From Siphonodentalium dalli (taxonomy: Eukaryota; Mollusca; Scaphopoda; Gadilida; Siphonodentaliidae), in NCBI GenBank assembly GCA_032622095.1, contig CP136064.1:193967948-194031947 (forward strand): a DNA stretch of 64,000 nt, given 5' to 3'. This document shows, piece after piece, positions 10,143 to 22,200 of the stretch. A program made the translations under genes and the position numbers. Position 1 is the stretch's first letter. Each line of letters starts with the position of its first letter. The notes beneath the pieces are model-generated. The model was not told where the DNA came from and ran no database searches. It worked only from the letters and a program-made list of their open reading frames with translations.

Positions 10143-10280
10143 GACACAATACACCCACGTACAATATTAAGGATCCAGTATATAATAAGTTGAGTTATTT
10201 TTGCATGCACAAACGCGCTCGAAAGGGTTGCAGTATCCTAGATTTGTTACATCTCGTGAACCTTCAAAGAAACCTCATGT

Positions 10281-10711
10281 CTTAAGAGGGAGGTCAAGTG
10301 ACCAATTTTGAATGGGGATTTCCATGCAAATCTGCAGAGCAAAAGTTACAGAGTTGCACATACTTCTGAGTGTGACTTGATGCGGTATTGAAAACAACAG
10401 GTATTTATATGGCGGGTCCGCTTGGAACTTGTTCCATTATAATGTTGGTGTATTTATTTTTGAATTTTATATTGATTTTTCAAATGTAGCTCAAGACTCA
10501 AGTGATGTAATTGTAATTAATGAAAAAATTCTCAAAAATATATTTATTGCAAAATTTTATAATTTACCAAGCGGACCCGCCAGATAAATACCTGTTGTTT
10601 CCAATACCACATCAAGTCACACTTAGAAGTATGTGCAACTCTGTAACTTTTGCTCCACATATTTGCATGGAAATCCCCATTCGAAATTGTTCACTTGACC
10701 TCCCCCTTAAG
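10281..10711. mobile_element. Inverted-repeat element with about 150-bp arms
   Basis: The left arm 10,281-10,434 and right arm 10,567-10,711 are inverted copies, with outer ends CTTAAGAGGGAGGTCAAGTG and inner ends GGCGGGTCCGCTTGG. The spacer is 132 bp and AT-rich. No TSD was identified. Confidence 0.85.
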
Positions 10712-10739
10712 TTCCGCAATACTGGCGTTTAGGGGCTGG

Positions 10740-11240
10740 AGACCCCACAAAAAAAAAAAAAAAAATAACTTCTATTTGAAATTTTGAGTACAAAGCTGAT
10801 TTTTAGTTTCTCCTATCATCACCAATAATTTCTCAAACGAAATTCCGTGGCGTTTTCATTTGAGAAGGGTGTTTTGAAAGTACCCCAAAACCAACAAAAT
10901 TACTTCAATTTCAACTGTTGAGTTTTATATTGTTAGTTTTCCTATAATCACTGATAATCAAAACATCATTTCTAAACAGAATTCGCTGGTGTTTTCATTT
11001 CAAAAGGGGGTGTTTTGAGAGTACCCTCAAAACATAAAACATGACTTGTATTCGATCTTTTGGGTCCAAATTTGATTGTTATATTGTTAGTTCTCATATA
11101 GTCACTAATCACCAAAAACATCAATTAAGAAACGAAATTCCCTGTCGTTTTCAAATAGGACGGGATGTTTTTAAGTATACCCCGAAAATCTGAAAAATAA
11201 CTTTTATTTGAATTCTCACACACGAAGCTTTCAAGAAAGA
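10740..11240. repeat. Tandem array, about 155-bp unit
   Basis: Three to four diverged units share GAAATTCC(G/C)TGGCGTTTTC, GGGTGTTTTGAAAGTACCCC and an AACTTCTATTTGAA block. It begins with an A17 run near 10,749. Confidence 0.8.
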
Positions 11241-11369
11241 GGATTAATAATTGCTGAGAAAATTGTTTCCATGTCGTTTTTGGGAGGTGTTTGTTGAACT
11301 GAACACATTTGTGTTGTTTTAGATTTAGTTATGTGGTCGAACTGTACTTTTTCAACAAATAGTTTCTGG

Positions 11370-11640
11370 GTTATTCATCTGGTCGGCCGGACAAATGTCA
11401 ACAGTGGCACCTGGGCTATTTATCCGGACAAATGGCTTCTTGGCTATTCATCCGACTAGCCGGACAAATAACAACAAGTGGCTTTTGGGCTATTAATCCG
11501 TCCAACCGGACTCCTGGTCTATTCTTCTGGCGGGCCGGACCAATAGCATGTTAGCAACAAGTGGATATTTTGCTATGTGTCTGACCAGCCAGCAGGACAA
11601 ATAGCTACAAATGGTTTTCAGGCTCGAAAATCCATTTTGT
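11370..11640. repeat. Minisatellite, about 55-bp unit
   Basis: Four to five degenerate copies of GGCTATTCATCCG, GCCGGACAAATAGC and AACAAGTGGC. Confidence 0.75.
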
Positions 11641-11699
11641 TCACTTGGTCGCCATCTCGAATTGTCAGTTTGACCGCCAGAAAAATACATGTCATTGAG

Positions 11700-12615
11700 A
11701 TTGTATATCATACAGGCTATTCAAATTATTGAAGGCTTAGTCGATAATTCACAAGAAATAAATTAGGTAAAGCGTAACAGAAGTTCAAAAGGTAACGAGT
11801 GCCATTTATATTCACACAAGTCAATAAATGTGGGTAAAATTTGCCAAAAAATGCTCGCTTTCTTCATTGTTCATGGATATTTTCATTATTTTCCAACATC
11901 TATTAAACAAATCAGACATTCGTTTAGTAATCGACGCCGAATCGGTTAACCAGGAAGACCTGACTCAACGTGTAGTCTTTTGGTAAAAGACGGCTGTCAA
12001 GCAAGACTGCGAATAGGTTTGGTGATTATGATATTTTCGAATCGTCATGATCCCGTTCCATTGCCTTGGTTGGTGTCAATGTTCATGTATAGCACATGAC
12101 AAAATATCCAGTTATAAACTAGAGGTGGGCCTGCCCCAGGTGGGACTATCAGGTATACCCACACCCGTATATATAGTCAGCATGTTATTCCAATGAAGTC
12201 GCCATTACCATACATTGGAATTGGACAATATATAGTTTCACCTGTGCGAAGTCAAAAAATTTGAATAAATCTGCCAATATGCATATCCAAATCGCACGTG
12301 CACATGGTTCACTTGATTATTGATCCCTGTATAGTAAATTTGATTCAAGTTGAACAAGAACATTCTGAGAAAATGTCCGGACAAAAATAACCTCAAGTCT
12401 GGTAAATTCTAAGTCGAAAAATGGTCATAACTCAGTCAAAAATGTCTGAAAATAATTCCAAATCACATGCATATTGATGGCCTCGTGAGTACGATCGAAT
12501 CATATTCTGATATAGATAGCATATCCATTGAAGGTTTATTGTGTCAACTCGAATGGGCCGAGTGAAAGTATTTAGGACCGCCTTCATCCAGCGTGCCGAG
12601 TGAAATTACTCTCTA
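11700..12615. other. Non-coding stretch, nothing recognised
   Basis: AT-rich sequence; no frame, splice-supported exon or repeat was recognised. Confidence 0.5.
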
Positions 12616-13087
12616 TATATGTGATCCGCCATATCAAATCCAGTCGGAAGTCGGGATTTTTTTTAACCCTGTGCCAATGCATTCTCTTATATATGCGAGT
12701 TGACCATATGTCGCCTCGCATATATAAGAGAATGCATTGGCATAACAATTTTTTATCATGTTTTTTAAATAAATGTTTCTTACAATTTTTAGGACATAAA
12801 ATAAAAAAAACATCCATTACCCTGCAGGTAGCCCCACACATATATAGAAGCACATAGAAGAGTGTCGTCTGCTCATGTTTGTCTGGGGCTCTGTATGGGT
12901 GAAATTATAAAATTGTTAAAGAATACAAGAACAAATTATTAAAATTGTAAAAAAAATGTTAGGCCAATGCATTCTCTTATATATGCGAGGCGACCTATGG
13001 TCGACTCGCATATATAAGAGAATGCATTGGCACAGGGTAAAAAAAATCCCGACTTCCGACTGGATTTGATATGGCGGGTCACATATA
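12616..13087. mobile_element. Inverted-repeat element whose arms each carry a hairpin
   Basis: The outer ends (TATATGTGATCCGCC… and its inverse ending GGCGGGTCACATATA) define 472 bp. Each arm includes a 68-bp near-perfect palindrome (12,673-12,740 and 12,963-13,030) with CCAATGCATTCTC and TATATATGCGAG. The element can therefore fold both as one long stem and as two separate stems. A degraded single hairpin of the same family lies at 50,690-50,765. Confidence 0.85.
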
Positions 13088-13206
13088 CTTGGACACAACA
13101 TGAAACCCTCCAACTACCTAGACACTATTAAGCCTTGTTAAGCTGATAAAAGTGTAATTAACAGTTAAAGACATATTATGTAATTATTATGTACTTATTA
13201 TTTCAG

Positions 13207-13442
13207 TGAATCAAACTAAAAGCGAGCACCCAGGCGTATTGCCCATTGAAAGAATGCACCATTCAATTAATATTACCGATATATCAGCCACGCCGACGGT
13301 ACCATTTCAAAAAATTCAGAAAATACAACGTCAAAACTGTGCACAATTCGAAATATTTCATCCTATATTCGCTCATAAACAAATTGCAAGCATCACTCCA
13401 ATGAGAGTCACTGCATATGATTTATATCTAAGAATGAAGTAA
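13207..13442 (+). CDS. Possible terminal exon, unrecognised
   Basis: TACTTATTATTTCAG at 13,192-13,206 is a good splice acceptor. The frame that follows stays open for 78 codons to TAA at 13,440-13,442. The exon would start with the last two bases of a codon. The product (…EHPGVLPIERMHHSINIT…) matches no family I recognise. No upstream donor or partner exon was identified, so it may be chance. Confidence 0.25.
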
Positions 13443-13645
13443 CTGAGGTTGATGGAGTCAACCTCACCTAAAGGTGCTAAAGTGCTGAAGGCTACACAGG
13501 TTTTGAAAATGTGCTGAAGGGAATACCCGGTTTGCTATCAGCGCTGTTATACGTCAACTGTGTTCCTGAAAGTCGGCATTCCCTTCGGTTCTTTTCCGTG
13601 TATCCCCACTGCTTCGGATCCTAACGAACGAATATTCCCGGCAAG

Positions 13646-13972
13646 TTGCTACATGTAGTTGTCTATTGGGATAAACACTGGATGAAATATAAAGCTGAGT
13701 TTTGTGTATTCGCTTTCGGTCACCCCATGCAGCGGAGCGTTCCACACCACTTTAACAAATGCACGGAAAAAATATCTGAAAATTATGGAATATTGGAAAT
13801 GATTCGTGCGTTCGGATTTAGCGATCGGATTAGGCTTTCGTGCATTATGGTCGTTAAAAGTGAGGACGCATTCGATATTGATATTATTCCTTGTGTTTGT
13901 GAAGAACCATGCACCCAGCCTGAGAAAACTGCACGGACTCGATCAATCGGAACTACTGTGATACTCCTTTAA
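13646..13972 (+). CDS. Unrecognised 108-codon open frame
   Basis: An open plus-strand frame with balanced composition and a Cys-containing C-terminal part (IIPCVCEEPCTQPEK). It starts at a non-ATG codon near 13,646, so if real it is probably part of an exon or a decayed gene. It is 200 bp downstream of the candidate exon at 13,207-13,442. No domain was recognised. Confidence 0.22.
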   Translation: MLHVVVYWDKHWMKYKAEFCVFAFGHPMQRSVPHHFNKCTEKISENYGILEMIRAFGFSDRIRLSCIMVVKSEDAFDIDIIPCVCEEPCTQPEKTARTRSIGTTVILL

Positions 13973-14165
13973 TCGCTTCATTAATTGAATCCTCTAATTT
14001 CAGTCGGGGAATGGAAAGTAGCCGAGGCAGTTCAACCTTTTAAAAGGGTTATAGCTCCAGTGCATTCAAATACACGTTGATCCACCTCTGTTGCGAAAAT
14101 GCCCATTTGATTTGGGGTGAAAGTTAGTTTGAGCGTAGAGGACGACTCAGTCTAACAGATCAATT

Positions 14166-14192
14166 GCCCCCCCCCCCCCCCCACACACACAC
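14166..14192. repeat. C-tract and AC repeat
   Basis: A run of about 17 C followed by CACACACAC. Confidence 0.85.
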
Positions 14193-14849
14193 AGAGCGCG
14201 AATATCTGTTCATCTTTTAGCACGAAATTATCACGGTTTTGTGAGATTGAATGACTTATTGAGATTTCCATCCACTAATATCAAATGGTTCACATTTATT
14301 AAGAGTAAATCACACAGACCTTCCCATTGGAAAAAGTAGCATTTAGATGGATTTTATAGTAAAATAGAAGGAAATTTAAAAGAGATAACGGAAATAACTT
14401 CCAAATAACTGGATAACTAACTCTCAATAATATTGTCGATTGCAGATGCCATGTCGATATCGCCGATAACGATCCTTCGATCTCTTGTCATCATTCGTGA
14501 GATCAACCACAGCCTGTAATGATCCCCATTATAGTGAATCATTGCATTCATTTCCTCAGCACCACGACTATTTTTCCAATCACACGTTCAAGTCCAATGC
14601 GATTTCCAAGACCACGATCAAATTGTTACTTGGTGCAACACTGTGAGAAATTATTTGGCAAATGTCCGCTATATCCTCACAAAAGCTATCTAAGAACTCT
14701 AATAATACAAGGTGATGTATAGGTTATAAGCGATCACGCGACGAATGGACGAGATTTTTTAGATCTCGCGAAACTATAGTGCACGTGACAATAACACACT
14801 CACCGTAATTTCCCCTAATTTGCAGAAGATAAAATGCACAATCGAAGTG

Positions 14850-15000
14850 ACTAATGCATGGGTGACCATCCCCAACTTCAACTGGGGAACTTCAATCTGA
14901 TCCTATGTCTGCCATAGCAGTTGGGGCCTAAGCAGAATGAGGTTCCCATATTGTGAAATTGATGACGCTAGCCCGCAAATGACAAGACACAACATTTGCA
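14850..15000. mobile_element. Degraded member of the GAGGTCCCCAGAGG MITE family
   Basis: It carries AACTTCAACTGGGGAACTTC, AGCAGAATGAGGTTCCC, GACGCTAGCCCGC and GCAAATGACA, all shared with the elements at 9.8 kb and 43.6-44.8 kb. The terminal repeat is lost. Confidence 0.65.
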
Positions 15001-15960
15001 GACTTGGTTCTGATGGTTAGATGTGGACTTTCAAAGAGGAAGTTTTAGCACGTTTTTAATTTTTCTCAGTCAAACCTAATTCCAATGATCCCCCGGATAA
15101 AGAGCGTCCATGCTTTCGTTTTTCCCAATATATTGAATAATAAAGAACTTTAAAAATAGCTGGAGAATGGCTGTGACCATGGGAAGTATTTTTCAGAGCA
15201 TATGAAAGTGGCATATCAACATTTAGCTTATTTGTCAACCTATCTTTATACCTCATTCCAAATTACGTAGACATAATTTAGAAGCTCGAATGAGCCATGT
15301 CCATTTAAGTATTTTTCATTTTTTATTTTGCCTTCTAAGACGAAAAGCGGCTTTGGACATTTTTAACAATATGCACCATAGTATCAAATATCGGACTGGG
15401 CATCTTTAAATTAATAGTGCTACATAATTATTCCACAAAAGTAATATGTCAAGCAGTAAGCTTTGTTATATGTCTATGTTAATATTAGTATCAATGGGTT
15501 TCAATGGGGTTACTGAGAGGTGTGTTCCCGCCACTTTAATGGGTCGAGTGCTAATATTTGTCGCAGTAATGTCATCTCTTTGTCTTGATTTCAACATCAA
15601 TCACTTACATTTTAACCTGAATTCGGACTAAGCTAACTCTGAATATAATTTCGTTCCTTGACGGTATGTAAAGTCTGATTACTCTGTCGTTTGTTTCGAT
15701 TAAGTGTATGCTGTTAAAACCGAAAAGTTTGAAGACAAATTCTGAAACGCGATATTAGTATTTTTTTCTCCAAACTTTTCGGTTATAACTCATAACCTTA
15801 ATAGAAACAATAGTTACTTCTTATATTTAATCCCAGTATTTGTAATAACGCATAGTTTCTCCAATATACGTTCAAAACTTTGCATACAATTGTATAAGTA
15901 ATTTCTTCGTGAGCAACAATTATGTCTTGAGGAATTAACAACAGAGTTACTGTCAATCAC
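15001..15960. other. Non-coding stretch
   Basis: Only a small hairpin was seen (AACCGAAAAGTTTG at 15,718 against CAAACTTTTCGGTT ending 15,784). The nearest frames are not convincing. Confidence 0.5.
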
Positions 15961-15968
15961 GCATTCAG

Positions 15969-16421
15969 ATGAATGCCATAAAAACCAGAACTATGGACAT
16001 CTATATATCAGACTGGCGAGCATCTATGGAAAAATCAAATAAATATGCATTTTATAGATGCATAAAGCCAAATTTCGGCAGACCACGATATCTATCTCTC
16101 GATGATAACAATATCGTCCTGCCACTACTGAGATTCAGAACCAGAAACCACCGACTTCCGGTGGAAACTGGTTCTTGGACAAACACCCCATACTCAGAAC
16201 GAAGATGCACTCTTTGTATGGATGAACTCGGCGATGAATACCACCTTGTTATGAACTGCCCTCGGTTAACTGCCCTCAGAACTAAATATTTGAAAGCCTA
16301 CTATCGCAACCGACCGAATACAACTAAATTATATGACCTCTTCGATACAAATAACAGAAAGATCATAGTAAATCTATCAATATATCTAAAAAAGGCCCAA
16401 ACACTAATGATCCACTCCTGA
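15969..16421 (+). pseudogene. LINE ORF2 C-terminal fragment
   Basis: A 150-codon frame equivalent to the C-terminal tail of a non-LTR retrotransposon ORF2. It has the block HRLPVETGSW, then a Cys/His motif RRCTLCMDELGDEYHLVMNC, then a short helical tail ending in MIHS. The reverse transcriptase and endonuclease parts are missing, so this is a 5'-truncated copy. Upstream sequence shows related codons in another frame, suggesting a further frameshift. Its C-terminal motif is closely similar in layout to that of the LINE at 51.8-56.1 kb (RICVLCQTGEVETELHFLIRC). Confidence 0.75.
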
Positions 16422-16746
16422 GGCTCAATGAAAAACAAAACAAAAAAACAAAAAAACAACAACAACAACAAATGCCCACCCTCATACAACACATGTACAG
16501 GGAATCGCCCCACATACATTATATACCCCCAATAATTATAAGATAACATTATCACATTATAAGATAGTATACCCTCAATCAATATACCATGTACATGTAG
16601 TACACTAATAACTCCAACCTATATTGTGTATGTATATTATGTTACCTCACATTTATATTATGTAATATGTACACTGTTTGAAATTGAATCGCCTGTTATG
16701 TCAAATGCGACGAAAGGCGTAATAAACATCTGAATCTGAATCTGAA
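16422..16746 (+). mobile_element. LINE 3' UTR and (AATCTG) tail
   Basis: After the stop there is an A/C-rich stretch (AAAACAAAAAAAC) and AT-rich DNA. It ends in ACATCTGAATCTGAATCTGA, a short tandem tail typical of CR1/L1-like elements that lack poly(A). Confidence 0.7.
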
Positions 16747-16990
16747 AGTCCCATTCGTCATCCACACTTTCTTCTTTTTCTTATTCTTCCCTGTCTTTGT
16801 TAGAGGAACTGTCTTGTCTCTAATGATTGTTATGTTCCTTGTTATGTATTCCCAATTTCCCATGTTTCCTCTACTGACATCATGTTCATTGCCGTCCAGT
16901 CCAACTTTGTAAATAGTTCATTCGCTTTATCATAATCTGCTTTATTATATAGATGTTTCCCCCCTCTTGTCTCCACAGTGTCTACGTAAC

Positions 16991-17441
16991 GGTTACACTG
17001 GTGTAAATAAGGTTCCGAGTGACATCTAGCGGATGCGGGAGGAATATATAGGAGAGAATAAAATAGACACTGGGCCCTGATTGGTCAATAGCCTTGTGTG
17101 CTTTTCACATAAAAAAATCATCACATATCTTCCCTATGATTTCCCATAGGTAAAATAACCATTGGCACAGGAATTAACCCTTTGTAGTGAAGTTTGAATT
17201 TTTTGGTGTGGTCTAAAATATGACTGTATTTTTTTATGCGGTTCTGACACTAGTTACGAAAACATAAGATTTAAAGGCGAATTCCCTGCTAGACAGACAT
17301 GATTTTTTTGTGTAAAAAGTTTCCCAAAATGTCAATTTTTCAGATTTAAAGAAAATTTTGGACCCAACATTTATATTGCCAACACTATACGCTAAAACGT
17401 TAGCACTGAGGCCTATGGAAAACATTTACACCAGTGTAACC
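16991..17441. mobile_element. 451-bp TIR element with 4-bp TSD (TAAC)
   Basis: Perfect 18-bp inverted ends: GGTTACACTGGTGTAAAT at 16,991-17,008 and its complement at 17,424-17,441. TAAC flanks both sides (16,987-16,990 and 17,442-17,445). There is no coding capacity; the open minus frame inside is short and AT-rich. The superfamily is undetermined, though 4-bp TSDs occur in several cut-and-paste families. Confidence 0.8.
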
Positions 17442-17929
17442 TAACATGCCAGGGCGAAACTCAAGGTGAGATTATCACTTTTTCCGATTGGTGGGAGATA
17501 GTTGATGTCTTCAATAATGTGCTCTTCATTGGTGAATATTAAGTCAAGTATGTTGGATGCAGGGATGTGGCTAGAGGGGGTGGGGGTGTGGGGGTGTCTC
17601 ACCCCCCCCCCCCCCCCCAGCAGAGAGCTATATTTTCAATAGTTGGATATTTCATACCTGCCACAACGAAATTTCACACCAACAATAGGTTGAAAATGTT
17701 CTTGTAGTTTGATTATAAAACAATTTATTGGGGGAATTTATTGTTTTTCGACCAATATTTGCATATGTTCCTATTTTTGGTCAAAATTTTGACAGAAATG
17801 GTCATCAGTTGGAAATTTTCCAACCTTAGGGGGGTGACAGGTTGGAAATTTCCAACACTTGGAAAGCTTGGGTCCTGGTCTCCCCCCCGTGGCCAGTCAA
17901 AAACTTCTAGTTAATTTAAGAAAACAATA

Positions 17930-18385
17930 TTGTCATACAATTGGTCAACATTGTCATTGGAATTGTCATCAGTTGGAAAATTTCCAACCTAAGTGGGGGT
18001 GTAGGGTTTGAAATTTCGAACAGTAGGAAGGCTTGAGGCTAGTCTAGATGTTAGGATTTTGCGATTTTCTTGTTCAGATTTCAAAATTTTCGCACACCGG
18101 GCCGAACCATGGTCGGCCCGGTGTGTCATTGCCCCATTCACATGGCCAATACAAAACTGCTAATTAGTTTAGCAAAACAATATTTTACTACATTTGGTCA
18201 AACTTGTAGACATAAATGGTCAGTTGAAGAATTTTCCAACCTGAGGGGGAGTATGAGGTTTGAAATTTCCAACACTAGGAAAGCTTCAGTTGAGGCCAGT
18301 CTTGATGCTAGGATTTGCGATTTTCTTGTATAGTTTTCAAAATTTTCTCACACCGGGCCGAACAACCATGGTCGGCCCGGTGTTT
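17930..18385. repeat. Diverged 240-bp direct repeats, each with a CCGGGCCGA palindrome
   Basis: Both units end in a GC-rich stem, CACACCGGGCCGA … TCGGCCCGGTGT, around ACCATGG (18,091-18,124 and 18,350-18,382). They also share TTTCCAACCT and GCGATTTTCTTGT blocks. Confidence 0.8.
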
Positions 18386-18540
18386 CCTGGTCTGTTGTCG
18401 GTAGCTGTGTGCATTTGTCTGGAATTAGATCACTAGTTGTTTTTTGGGGGGCAATTTTCAGGTTAAAATATCTTAATGTTCTCATACTGGAAAAATAGAA
18501 GTATGGCTTATGAATATATAGGAAATTAGGCCTGAGCATG

Positions 18541-18760
18541 AGGTACAAGGGGGGGGGGGGTGTGCAAATGGAAATATGCAAAAAAGTTGTGTTGGTACGA
18601 TTCCGACTCAAGGGGGGGGGGGGGTGCAAATGGAATTATGCAAAAAGTTGTGTCGGTGTGATTCCGACTCAAGGGGGAGGGGTGCAAATGGAATTATGCA
18701 AAAAGTTGTGTTGGTGTGATTGCGACTCAAGGGGGGGGGGTGCAGTTGGAAATTCCCAAG
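18541..18760. repeat. G-rich minisatellite, about 62-bp unit
   Basis: About four units of GTGCAAATGGAATTATGC, AAAAAGTTGTGT and GATTCCGACTCAAGGGGG with variable G tracts. Confidence 0.9.
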
Positions 18761-18984
18761 GTGGACACCCCCCCCCAGTGGAGACCCTCTAGCCACATCC
18801 CTGGTTGGATGTCTGTCCATGTCTGTATCTTGTTGGCTTTCTTACATTTTGATGCAGCAATGTGTCATTTGTTCCCTCCAAACATTTGAACACTTCTGAA
18901 TTCACACCATTTGTTGTGCTTTTATTCTCCCAGTTAATTTCTATTTATCCCCCATTTGAAGATATCTCCTCGTGGCTAAGAGAT

Positions 18985-19082
18985 ATGTATTGTGTGAGTA
19001 TGTATAGTGTGGGTATGTATAGTGTGGGTATGTATAGTGTGGTTATGTATAGTGGTGGTATGTATTGTGTGAGTATGTATAT
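18985..19082. repeat. GTATGTATAGTGTGG minisatellite, 3' side of LINE
   Basis: Six to seven copies of a 15-bp unit. The same unit, on the same strand, lies at 23,775-23,880 on the other side of the LINE. Confidence 0.9.
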
Positions 19083-19250
19083 ATATCTTTTATTGCCTCC
19101 TCGTGGGAGAGTAGATATTTACATGGGTTATAATACATATTTAAATATACAGTTTAACAAGATTGGTAACACCGTTTCTGAGATAGTCCATGCATTATCA
19201 GAATCATTTTGATAGCATTCTGACACACACAAGAGTACATGTTCGTGTAT

Positions 19251-22200
19251 TTATGAAAAACGCTGGAAAACATTGTCCGAATTGGTGTTTGTGATCATAT
19301 TACATATATATAGCAAGAAGATACTTGTGTCTATGATGACCAAGTCCAATATATCGTAGATATGTTCGGAGAGCGACGGCATGTGACCTCCGAGGAAAAC
19401 TGTCATCAGATCTGTTGGTGCGAGTGATGCTAGGAAAAGATACACATCGATTCCGTGTTTATTTAGTATCATTTCCCAGTGCTGATCAACTAAGTGTATC
19501 ACAATGGGCGACCTGCAGGACCAAAACACATGGTATAACTCGTGGTTATAATCCGTGTCGCACAATCTACACGTCAAATTATTAACGTAAGTTGATTTGT
19601 TCAGTAGCCTTGCTAAATGTCTCAGTGGCTTCGAGAATGATCGGTGAGACTTGCACAGATTCCAAATGTTCCATGTTTGATTGGGATGGGAATGGCAGCA
19701 CAGGAATAATGAGAGATCGGCATTGAGCTCAGTCGAACGATACCACGAAGAGTAATAGTTTGTTTCGACTTTCTCGCGAACCAGTCTCTTCCATTCGCTT
19801 TTCGATGGAAATAATCCTGTGTCCATGAAGTCAGTGAGGAATGTTAAAAGATGATATTCCTCTAATAAGGTGAAAATGTCTTTAACAAATCCTGACATGG
19901 AGCGACCAAATAGCCGGTATTGATGTGCCTTGAAAAGAAATATCCTCAACGGAGTCTGGTGGCCCACCGGCATGTGCACGAGTTTTTCAAGAAAGTATAG
20001 TTTCCGCAGATGAATTTCTATCTCGACTGGAAGCAATCCCAGGAGACTAAGCGCCACAGTTGTTGGTGTCCTGGTTGGAAGAGATTGCATATGTTTCACA
20101 CATACACGAAATGACCTTTCAATTGTTAGAAGAGTAGATCTGCTGTCTAAGGGGAGCAACTCGCTCCCATATAGAGCCTTGTGGAGAACGATACATTTCA
20201 GTAACTTGGCCATTACGGATGGAGAACAATATCTAGTCATTGGCTTCCCTGCTAGAGCGAAGTATGTATTTCTCATTTTATGAGATATCTGTTCTGAACG
20301 ATTGGCTGAATTGTTGAATTTCCCTTGGGTAATTCCGAGATGAGAACATTCTGTTACTTCACTGAGAGTATGGCCTCCGAGCAGCCATGTTCTGTTCTGT
20401 TCATTTTGTCGGGCAGTTTCATTAAAAACAACAACCTTGCTTTTCGTACTCGAAAAGTTGAACCTCCAAGTCACACTGTAATCGTGACAGATAGATAACA
20501 TTTCATCGAGACCAGCTTTGGAGAGCGACACAATTGCGATATCGTCTGCTGTAGTTGGGGCAGAGCATACGATATTGTGAATTGCCATCCCCTGGTGTGC
20601 CGCAGTTAGTTTTAGGAGTAAGTCATTCACATACACCAAGTAAAAGAACGGCGAACTGACAGCTCCTTGGCGCGTTCCTTGTGAGATAGGAAATGGATCC
20701 GACACACCGCCATTGTACAGAATTTTGCTGCAGCAATCCTTATGCATGTTGCTGATTATTCTAAGAGGTTTACCTCGAATTCCAAATTGATATAATTTCA
20801 ACATTAGGCCTGAGTGCCAGACGCGATCGAAAGCCTTCGCCGAGTCCAGGAAACAAACAAACGCGCGAGAACCCTTGTCAGAAGCATATGCCACTGATTC
20901 CTGTAATACGAAAGATGACATCGTGCAGCTGATATTCTTCTGGAAGCCGCTCTGTTGCTCACTTGGGAAATTTACACATAGAGGACTTTTCCACACGCGG
21001 TTCATAATGACTGCTTCAAAAACTTTGTAGAGAATTGGTAAGAGCGTTATCGCACGATAGCTGTCAGGCAGGTGTGGTTGTTTTGGTGATCCCTTATACA
21101 AAGGGACAATAAGTCCCGTTTTCATTTCACGTGGTACGTGTTCAAATTTAAGTATGCCGTTGTAAAGAGCACACAACAAACGTATGACCGAGTCTGGACT
21201 GTTGATGAGATGTTCGTTTGAGATATTATCTTCACCTCCAGACTTGTTAACTTTTAACGCACACACGACAGCACGGATGTCCTTGGGTGATATTTGTGCG
21301 CACAAATCTGCAGATGGAAGATCTGCATTGTCCGAGTCGGGAAATGAGTTGACAGTAGATACGACATATTGTTCGAAAGCTGGGTCTTCGTGTGTAGGTT
21401 CACTGTACAACTGTTCAAAGTAGTCCCTCCAGCCCGTAAGTATGTCTATTGAGTCGCGAGTCATCACACCTTTGAATTCCATCTCTGATGCGATTGTCCG
21501 TTTCGGTTTATCGGAATTCAGCAGCTTCCAAAACGAAGAATGGTCGTTGCTGGCATGGTGTTCCAGATCGTCGTAAATTTTCTGCTCATGCTGACGTGCT
21601 GCTGCTCGGAATGCACGACGGATTAAGTCACGTTTGGCATTTTTATAGTTGACATAGGACTCTGACTCAACTAAATGCGGCCTGCCATCCTGGATCCATA
21701 GATGTCGGCGTGATTTAGAATATTTGTGAAGCAGTTCAAGCTCTTCATTCCAGTACGGGCTAAGATGATGAGCGTGGCGCCTCCGTGTGGTCGCAAATTC
21801 GGAAGCATTTAGCAAAGCTACAACTATATCTTGGTACATATTGGAAAGGTCTAATTTACTGGAAATGACACATGAGCTCAGAAATGTACATCTAGAGTCC
21901 AAGAACAGTTGGAATTTGTTGATATCCAAACGCTTCCAATTAAAGCGTGTCTGAGTGTGGTGTGTCGTGGGAGGAACAGGGATCTCTGGAAATCCAAGAT
22001 GACATGCCACAGGAACGTGACATGATGTGTTAGATGGTTTGTCATCAAATATCTCACATCTTACAACGAAGTCTGACATGGATGTGGGTATCACGATATG
22101 ATCTATTAGCGTTGGTGATCCGGCTCCAGGAAATGGGAAAAAGGAAAACTTGTCACCACAACACATATTCGAAGTTGTTGTAGAAAATGCATGTATGTTG

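Larger units (their letters stand above)
17560..18803. mobile_element. Non-autonomous hAT element, 1,244 bp, perfect 8-bp TSD
   Basis: GTTGGATG lies at 17,552-17,559 and again at 18,804-18,811. The termini are perfect 19-bp inverted repeats, CAGGGATGTGGCTAGAGGG. A CAGGG-type end plus an 8-bp TSD is diagnostic for hAT. No transposase frame is present. The interior holds two or three diverged 200-240 bp repeats (17,750-18,385) and a G-rich minisatellite (18,541-18,760). A decayed right end of the same family is at 45,455-45,671. Confidence 0.92.
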
